A stretch of 64,000 bases of DNA, taken from NCBI RefSeq assembly GCF_004421005.1, contig NZ_CP038026.1:4216001-4280000 (forward strand), read 5' to 3'. Below the pieces are notes generated by a model. The model ran no database searches and was not told where the DNA came from. It was given only the letters and a program-made list of their open reading frames with translations. This stretch comes from Pseudoduganella plicata (GTDB lineage Bacteria; Pseudomonadota; Gammaproteobacteria; Burkholderiales; Burkholderiaceae_D). This document shows, piece after piece, positions 59,036-64,000 of the stretch. How positions within the stretch are numbered: position 1 is the stretch's first letter; each line of letters begins with the position of its first letter. The position numbers and the translations under genes were made by a program.

Positions 59036-59644
59036 ATGTTCAAGAAACTGGCTGCGGAAGCGCTGGGCATCAGCGATATCGGTATTATTGTCCGCCCCGC
59101 CGACTACAGCAAAGTCGATGCGGACGATTATCTGTTCAGCGAAGACGGCGAACAGATCTTCTTTCTCATCAAGAGCAAGAAGGATGAATACTGCTTTACC
59201 AATCTGGCGCTGATCCACGTGGACGGCGACTCGGCCGTGTCCTCCAAACGGTCCATCAAGCGCTACGATTACGCGTCCCACGACATTTCCGACGTGACCA
59301 TTGAAACGGCCGGGACACTGGACATGGACATCGAGCTCAAATTCCATATCGACGATACGGAGTTTTCCATCGACGTCAAGAAGTCCTTTATCGAGCAGCT
59401 CAAGGATATTTACAAAGCGTTGATTTCCATTGAAAAGCAGCAGCGGCGCGACGAAGTCTGCCGTGAGAATGCGCTGCGCACGCTCGATGCCACGGCGTCG
59501 GTGCACAAGCTCAATATCGCCCCGGCCGAAGGCAGCCTGGCCAGCCAATACGAGATTTTGCTGGCGGCCCTGAACAAGGCCATGCTGGAAACGCATACGA
59601 AGCGCGATTTCAGCGACGTGTTCACCAAATACATCCACAACTGA
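59036..59644 (+). CDS. PH-domain-containing protein, YvbH-like
   Basis: The protein is 202 aa. Residues 1-130 form a bacterial PH-like domain (MFKKLAAEALGISDIGIIVR, then GEQIFFLIKSKKDEYCFTN and GDSAVSSKRSIKRYDY), followed by a helical region (about 130-202). This resembles Bacillus YvbH-type proteins from memory, not from a search. No signal peptide is present, so it is cytoplasmic. It is isolated between the ychF terminator and a convergent glycosyltransferase. Its function is unknown; bacterial PH domains often oligomerise. Confidence 0.78.
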   Translation: MFKKLAAEALGISDIGIIVRPADYSKVDADDYLFSEDGEQIFFLIKSKKDEYCFTNLALIHVDGDSAVSSKRSIKRYDYASHDISDVTIETAGTLDMDIELKFHIDDTEFSIDVKKSFIEQLKDIYKALISIEKQQRRDEVCRENALRTLDATASVHKLNIAPAEGSLASQYEILLAALNKAMLETHTKRDFSDVFTKYIHN

Positions 59645-59667
59645 CAGCGGGGCACCGCCTGCGGCGC

Positions 59668-60891
59668 CTACGCAAGCACAAACCTTTTCTGCGCCGGCAG
59701 ACAATGCCGGTGCAGGTCGTAGCCATCCACGATGGTCTGCCGCGCCGCATCGCGCAGGTGCGTCAGGCTGGTGCGGCGCGCCAAAGCATCCGCGACCGTT
59801 TCGGCCAGCCGTTCGTGGTCGAAGAAATCCGTCAGCAGGCCATTCTCGCCGTGGCGGATCATCTCCTCCAGCGGCGGCGTGCGGGAGCCGACGATCATGC
59901 AACCCACGCTCATCGCTTCCATCAGTGACCACGACAGCACGAATGGGTACGTCAGGTACGTGTAGACGGCGGTGACCTGCATCAGTTGCGTCAGCAGCGC
60001 ATGCGGCACGCGGCCGACGAGGTGAACGCGGCTCATGTCCAGCCGCGGAGCCACTTCGTCGCGGAAGATCGCCTTCCACGTCTGGCCCGGCGGCGGGGCC
60101 GCGCCATAGCTGGTGCCGTCGCCGCCGACGATGACGATGCGCGCGTTCGGCCGCAGCCGCTGCAGCAGGGGCAGGGCGCGCATGAAGACGTGGTAGCCCC
60201 GGTAGGGTTCCAGCTGGCGCGAGACGAAGGTGACCACCTCGTCACCGGGTTTCAGCGTCACACCCGCGACCGACAGCGTCACGCGCGCCTGCGGATCCGG
60301 GCGGAAGCGGTCGGTGTCGATGCCGTCGTGGATGACACTGATGCGGTCGCGGAACCAGGCCGGATGGCGGTCGCGCTGGAAGACGGTGGGCGACAGGCCC
60401 GCGTCGGCGGCCGACATCGCGTGCAGCAGATGCGTGTTGCGCAGCCGCAGGCGCTGCAGGCCGGCCACGCCCGGATCGCCGGCAAACTCGGGATCGAAAT
60501 GCGCGTCGCCGCCTTCGGCCTGATAATAATATTCCGCGTAGATCAGCAGCTTCGCGCGCGGGAAGACGTCCTTGACGAACAGCGCTTCGCCCCAGCCCGG
60601 ATGGGCGAACACGATGTCTGGCGTGAAGCCCTCGTCGCGCAGCCGCTGCAGGGCCGCCGCCGCGGACTCGCCGCGCAGCACCTTGCTGTACATGTCCCTC
60701 AGCTGGGTGGCCTGCTGGTGCACGTCCGCAGGCACCTGGACCTTGTGCGCGACGTAGCGCACGCCCGGCAGCGGCTCGGCCTTGTCGGCCATGCCCAGCG
60801 CGACGACTTCATGTCCGTCCGCCGCCAGCGCTGGCGCGAGATGCCGGTACTGGCCGGGGAAATTCTGGTGGATGAAGAGGATGCGGGCCAT
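59668..60891 (-). CDS. glycosyltransferase family 4 protein
   Basis: The protein is 407 aa, GT-B fold. The N-terminal domain begins MARILFIHQNFPGQYRHLAP. The C-terminal donor-binding half starts near FVSRQLEPYRGYHVFMRALP, contains RIVIVGGDGTSYG and the E-X7-E type region SWSLMEAMSVGCMIVGSRTP followed by LEEMIRHGENGLL. It transfers a sugar from a nucleotide-sugar donor, probably for surface polysaccharide. It follows the NTF2-like gene with no gap on the same strand. The acceptor is unknown. Confidence 0.9.
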   Translation of the reverse strand: MARILFIHQNFPGQYRHLAPALAADGHEVVALGMADKAEPLPGVRYVAHKVQVPADVHQQATQLRDMYSKVLRGESAAAALQRLRDEGFTPDIVFAHPGWGEALFVKDVFPRAKLLIYAEYYYQAEGGDAHFDPEFAGDPGVAGLQRLRLRNTHLLHAMSAADAGLSPTVFQRDRHPAWFRDRISVIHDGIDTDRFRPDPQARVTLSVAGVTLKPGDEVVTFVSRQLEPYRGYHVFMRALPLLQRLRPNARIVIVGGDGTSYGAAPPPGQTWKAIFRDEVAPRLDMSRVHLVGRVPHALLTQLMQVTAVYTYLTYPFVLSWSLMEAMSVGCMIVGSRTPPLEEMIRHGENGLLTDFFDHERLAETVADALARRTSLTHLRDAARQTIVDGYDLHRHCLPAQKRFVLA

Positions 60892-61401
60892 CTATTTCTT
60901 CGTCGCGGGTTTGGCCTCGTACTTCGCAATGGCCTTCGCGAACCCCGCGTTCAGCGCGTTCGGCACCGCCAGCGACAGCTGGTAGTGCTCGACCAGGAAA
61001 CCCTTGCCCGTGTTGCGCAACACGCCGCTGGCCTGGCAGGTGCCCATCTGCGTGGTCAGCTGTTCGTCGAACCACACATACGAACGGTCGGGCGAATGGT
61101 AGACGTTGCGCTTCTGCGCCGTGAAGCTCCATGCCTTGCCGCGTTCCCAGAACGGCCTGGCCCACGCCTTGAACTGGTCGCGCGTCCAGATTTCGGTCTT
61201 GTCGGTGCCGATGTAGACGCCCTGTGGCGCGATCTTGTCGAAGTAGGCGGGACGCGTGTGGGCGGCATCGTCGTGCCAGCCGTCGACAAAGGCGTTTACC
61301 TCGCGCACGAACGCGGCGTCCGGGACCGCCTGGGCCTGCGCGACGGGTCCAGACAGCAGCGCGGCAGCGGCCAGGGTGGCCAGGGCCAGCGATGGGTTCA
61401 T
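60892..61401 (-). CDS. exported NTF2-like (SnoaL/DUF4440-type) protein
   Basis: The protein is 169 aa from ATG 61401 with GGAG seven bases upstream. It has a signal peptide (MNPSLALATLAAAALLSGPV, cleavage near AQA). The mature domain has the NTF2-fold pattern VNAFVDGWHDDAAHTRPAYF, GVYIGTDKTEIWTRDQFKAW and VWFDEQLTTQMG. Such domains bind small ligands or act as non-catalytic modules. The stop is immediately adjacent to the glycosyltransferase start. No specific role is known. Confidence 0.8.
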   Translation of the reverse strand: MNPSLALATLAAAALLSGPVAQAQAVPDAAFVREVNAFVDGWHDDAAHTRPAYFDKIAPQGVYIGTDKTEIWTRDQFKAWARPFWERGKAWSFTAQKRNVYHSPDRSYVWFDEQLTTQMGTCQASGVLRNTGKGFLVEHYQLSLAVPNALNAGFAKAIAKYEAKPATKK

Positions 61402-61469
61402 CGTATTCTCCGGTTGAGCTGGAATTCGTGCAGAATACACCAGCGTGCGGCGCCGGCCAATGCTGCCTG

Positions 61470-61475
61470 TATAAT
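61470..61475 (+). promoter_or_regulatory. -10 element of the NYN-domain gene
   Basis: A perfect TATAAT, 29 bp before the ATG at 61504, preceded by TG. No good -35 is seen. Confidence 0.4.
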
Positions 61476-61503
61476 CGGCGCGTTCACTGCTATCTAGAGA
61501 CTC

Positions 61504-63030
61504 ATGGCTTCATTCAACGACAATGTCAGCATGGCGCTGTTCTGCGACTTCGAGAACGTCGCACTCGGCGTACGCGACGCGAACTACGAAAAATTCGATA
61601 TCAAGCCCGTGCTCGAACGCCTGCTGCTCAAGGGTAGCATCACGGTCAAGAAGGCCTATTGCGACTGGGATCGCTACAAGGCATTCAAGGGCCCCATGCA
61701 CGAGGCGAACTTCGAACTGATCGAAATCCCGCACGTGCGCATCTCCGGCAAGAACTCGGCGGACATCCGCATGGTCGTCGACGCGCTGGACCTGTGCTAC
61801 ACGAAGGCGCACGTCAACACGTTCGTCATCATCTCCGGCGACTCCGACTTTTCGCCGCTGGTGTCGAAACTGCGCGAGAACAACAAGAAGGTCATCGGCG
61901 TGGGCGTCAAGGATTCGACGTCCGACCTGCTGGTGGCCAACTGCGACGAATTCATCTTCTACGACGACCTGGTGCGCGAGAAGAGCCGCAACGCCAAGCG
62001 CGATTCGCGCGAGCAGGCGCCGAAGCGCTCGCCCGAGGAAGAAAAGCGCAAGCGCGACGAGATGGACAAGCGCCGCAACCAGGCGGTCGACATCGCCTAC
62101 GAAACGTTCGACGCGCTGGTCGCGGAGCGGGGCGACAGCGGCAAGATCTGGGCCTCCGTGCTGAAGGAAGCGATCAAGCGCCGCAAGCCCGATTTCAGCG
62201 AATCGTTCTACGGCTTCCGCACGTTCGGCAACCTGCTGGAAGAGATGAAGGCGCGCGGCCTGCTGGAATTTGGCCGCGACGAGAAATCCGGCGCCTACGT
62301 CTACCGCAGCAGCAGCGCCGCAGCGCAGGCGGCGGTGGCCGACGCGGCAGCCGAGACGGAACAGGCGGGCGGCGAGCAGACGGCGGTGGAAACGGCCGAG
62401 GTACGCGAGCCGCGCGAGAGCCGCGAGGCGCGTGAAGCACGCGAGGGCCGGCGGGGCCGTGGCAACCGGGGCGGCCGCAATCGCCGCGGTGGCGCCGGGG
62501 AGCCGGCCGAATCGGCCGAGCAGGCACCGATGAGCGATCTCGAAACGCAGGAAGTGGCGGTAGCGCTGGAAACCGCCGCCGCCGACTATGCGGCACTGGT
62601 GCGTTCGACCGAACAGGCGTTGCAGGAGCTGGCGCCGGGAGAAGATGTGCACGGCACGGCGGCCGAACAGGAAGCGCTGGCGCCGGTGACTGGCGAGACG
62701 CCGGCTGTGGCCGCGGACGCCGATGCCCCGGCAGAGACGACGGCCAAGCGCCCACGCAGCCCGCGCAAGCCGGCAGCGGCCAAGAAGCCGGCACGCACCA
62801 GCAAGGTTGCCAAGGCGGCGGCGGATGCGGCGGAAGCTGTCGAGGCGGTGCTGGCGCAGGCGCCCGCGCACGAAGTGGCGCCTGAGACGGCACCGGCCGC
62901 CGTGGCCGATGCTGGCCCGGACGAAGCCGCAGCAGCGGAAGGCGCGAAGCGGGCGAAGAAGCCGGGCACGCACAAGACGCCTGCACGCAGCCGTCTGCCG
63001 CGCAAGCCGAAGGCAACACCGGAGGAGTGA
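61504..63030 (+). CDS. NYN-domain (LabA/PIN-like) RNase-like protein with OST-HTH/LOTUS domain
   Basis: The protein is 508 aa. The NYN domain covers about 1-165, with acidic metal ligands in ALFCDFENVALGVRD, KNSADIRMVVDALD and VIISGDSDFSPLVSKLRENN. A charged linker follows, then a LOTUS/OST-HTH domain at about 195-270 (IWASVLKEAIKRRKPDFSES, LLEEMKARGLLEFG). The remaining 235 residues are low-complexity: Arg/Glu/Gly, then Ala/Pro/Lys with histone-H1-like basic repeats. The fold predicts RNA binding and possible nuclease activity. It is a monocistronic gene with its own promoter. The substrate is unknown. Confidence 0.88.
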   Translation: MASFNDNVSMALFCDFENVALGVRDANYEKFDIKPVLERLLLKGSITVKKAYCDWDRYKAFKGPMHEANFELIEIPHVRISGKNSADIRMVVDALDLCYTKAHVNTFVIISGDSDFSPLVSKLRENNKKVIGVGVKDSTSDLLVANCDEFIFYDDLVREKSRNAKRDSREQAPKRSPEEEKRKRDEMDKRRNQAVDIAYETFDALVAERGDSGKIWASVLKEAIKRRKPDFSESFYGFRTFGNLLEEMKARGLLEFGRDEKSGAYVYRSSSAAAQAAVADAAAETEQAGGEQTAVETAEVREPRESREAREAREGRRGRGNRGGRNRRGGAGEPAESAEQAPMSDLETQEVAVALETAAADYAALVRSTEQALQELAPGEDVHGTAAEQEALAPVTGETPAVAADADAPAETTAKRPRSPRKPAAAKKPARTSKVAKAAADAAEAVEAVLAQAPAHEVAPETAPAAVADAGPDEAAAAEGAKRAKKPGTHKTPARSRLPRKPKATPEE

Positions 63031-63069
63031 TTCGGCGCGCCGGCGTTCCGGCGCAACCGTTTTTGCAGC

Positions 63070-63100
63070 GTAAATCGCCCCGCCCGGCGGGGCGATTTAC
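63070..63100 (+). terminator. perfect hairpin after the NYN gene
   Basis: A 14-bp exact stem (GTAAATCGCCCCGC 63070-63083 / GCGGGGCGATTTAC 63087-63100) with a 3-nt loop. No T tract follows, so factor-independent termination is uncertain; it probably protects the mRNA 3' end. Confidence 0.5.
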
Positions 63101-63154
63101 TGCCCGGCACTTTGCTGCCATACTGAGGGCCAGGCATCAATATGGCGCATCCTC

Positions 63155-64000
63155 ATGGCGACTCTGTCCGAACTCACGCTGTACCCCATCAAGTCCTGTG
63201 CCGGCATTTCCCTGCGTTCGGCCATTCTCACCCGTGCCGGCCTGATGACCGAGCAGATCTACGACCGCGAATGGATGGTCGTCGATGCGAACGGCCAGTT
63301 CCTCACCCAGCGCGAGCACCCGAAAATGGCGTTGATCACGCCGCGTCTGAAGCTCGACACCCTGGAGTTGCGCGCACCTGGCATGCTGCGCCTGGAAATC
63401 CCGCTCGGATTGCCCAATCCGGCCGATGCGACCGTCGTCGAGGTGGAGATCTTCGAAGAGCGCCTTGCCGCCTACGAATGCGATCCGTTGACGGCCGCGT
63501 GGTTCAGCAACTACCTCGGCGTGCCGTGCCGCCTGGTGCGCTTTCACGCCGATGCGAAGCGGCTGGCGAATCCCAAATGGACGGGCGGCGTCGAAGCGCC
63601 CACGCTCTTCTCGGACGGCTATCCGGTTCTCGTCATCGGCGCCGAATCGCTGCGTGACCTGAACGCTCGCCTGGAAGCGGCCGGCCGCGCCGCGCTGCCG
63701 ATGAACCGTTTCCGACCCAATCTCGTCATCGACGGCATCGAGGCGTTCGAAGAAGACTATGTCGAGACATTCCGGCTGGGCGAGGCCCTGCTCAAGCCCG
63801 TCAAGCCGTGCCCGCGCTGCCCGATGCCGTCGATCGACCAGGAGAAGGGCGAGTACGGTCCCGATCCGCTCGATATCCTGCAAGGCTATCGGAGCAAGCC
63901 GGAAGTCGATGGTGCGGTATGCTTCGGCATGAACAATATCCTGCTCGAGGGCGATGGCCAGCGCGTGCAGGTAGGCCAGACGGTGGACGTCACCCTGGCA
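63155..64000 (+). CDS. MOSC domain-containing protein, 3'-truncated by the window edge
   Basis: 282 codons are visible from ATG 63155 with no stop. The N-terminal MOSC_N beta-barrel starts MATLSELTLYPIKSCAGISL with DREWMVVDANGQFLTQREHP. The MOSC core contains SDGYPVLVIGAESLRDLNAR, PMNRFRPNLVIDG and the likely cofactor cysteines in KPCPRCPMPSID. MOSC proteins handle molybdenum-cofactor sulfur or reduce N-hydroxylated compounds (YcbX type, mARC). YcbX proteins may carry a C-terminal 2Fe-2S domain; whether this one does cannot be seen. Confidence 0.9.
   Translation, partial: MATLSELTLYPIKSCAGISLRSAILTRAGLMTEQIYDREWMVVDANGQFLTQREHPKMALITPRLKLDTLELRAPGMLRLEIPLGLPNPADATVVEVEIFEERLAAYECDPLTAAWFSNYLGVPCRLVRFHADAKRLANPKWTGGVEAPTLFSDGYPVLVIGAESLRDLNARLEAAGRAALPMNRFRPNLVIDGIEAFEEDYVETFRLGEALLKPVKPCPRCPMPSIDQEKGEYGPDPLDILQGYRSKPEVDGAVCFGMNNILLEGDGQRVQVGQTVDVTLA

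Overview
The window is a stretch of chromosome from a high-GC betaproteobacterium. The mix of genes and their order (spc/alpha ribosomal clusters, cytochrome c4 - resB - resC - msrP - msrQ - lysA - lptM/cyaY, mrcA/pilMNOPQ/aroKB/dgt, lolB - ispE - tRNA-Gln - prs - rplY - pth - ychF) fits Burkholderiales, and most likely Oxalobacteraceae (Massilia/Duganella/Janthinobacterium group). The taxonomy is inferred from gene content and synteny only; no search was run. Nearly all of the window is housekeeping core genome. I see no insertion sequence, prophage, integrase or CRISPR array.

Layout. 1-10.8 kb: end of the S10 operon (rpsC to rpsQ), the spc operon (rplN to rpmJ, including secY and infA) and the alpha operon (rpsM, rpsK, rpsD, rpoA, rplQ). 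Four unusually long spacers in this cluster carry hairpins, promoter-like sequences or a terminator. 10.9-24.3 kb: dsbD; an envelope-stress-like module (Spy/CpxP-like protein divergent from a two-component system that leads into an RND efflux pump); a TonB-like proline-rich membrane protein; a CAT-like acyltransferase; an MFS exporter divergent from a LysR regulator. 24.3-34 kb: hemB and engB; cytochrome c4 with the ResB/ResC haem-ligation machinery; the MsrPQ methionine sulfoxide repair system; lysA-lptM divergent from cyaY. 34-46.3 kb: SulP transporter and mrcA, divergent from the type IV pilus operon pilMNOPQ, then aroK-aroB and dgt. 46.3-50.6 kb: a small tail-anchored protein and, on the minus strand, mutM - dynamin-like GTPase - mutY. 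50.7-58.9 kb: TPR lipoprotein, lolB, ispE, tRNA-Gln, prs, rplY, a split YeeE/YedE transporter, pth, ychF. 59-64 kb: PH-domain protein, GT4 glycosyltransferase with an NTF2-like protein, a NYN-LOTUS RNase-like protein and the start of a MOSC protein cut by the window end.

How the parts work together. Much of the non-ribosomal content serves the envelope: DsbD supplies periplasmic reductant, ResB/ResC mature c-type cytochromes, MsrPQ repairs oxidised periplasmic proteins, LolB and LptM handle lipoproteins and LPS assembly, MrcA builds peptidoglycan, and PilMNOPQ forms the pilus alignment complex and secretin. The two-component system/RND/Spy-like cluster is arranged like the Bae and Cpx regulons.

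Most notable observations: (1) a 22-bp interrupted hairpin in the rplN leader and structured spacers before rpsD and rplQ, which look like ribosomal-protein leader RNAs; (2) a family of short palindromic repeats (core GGGACAG/CTGTCCC) at all four convergent gene junctions between 22 and 34 kb, plus a copy lying in frame inside the dsbD signal-peptide region; (3) aroB and the sensor kinase both broken by the apparent loss of one G in a G-run, which points to assembly error; (4) aroK reading in frame into aroB with no stop; (5) a dynamin-like GTPase inside a mutM-mutY operon.
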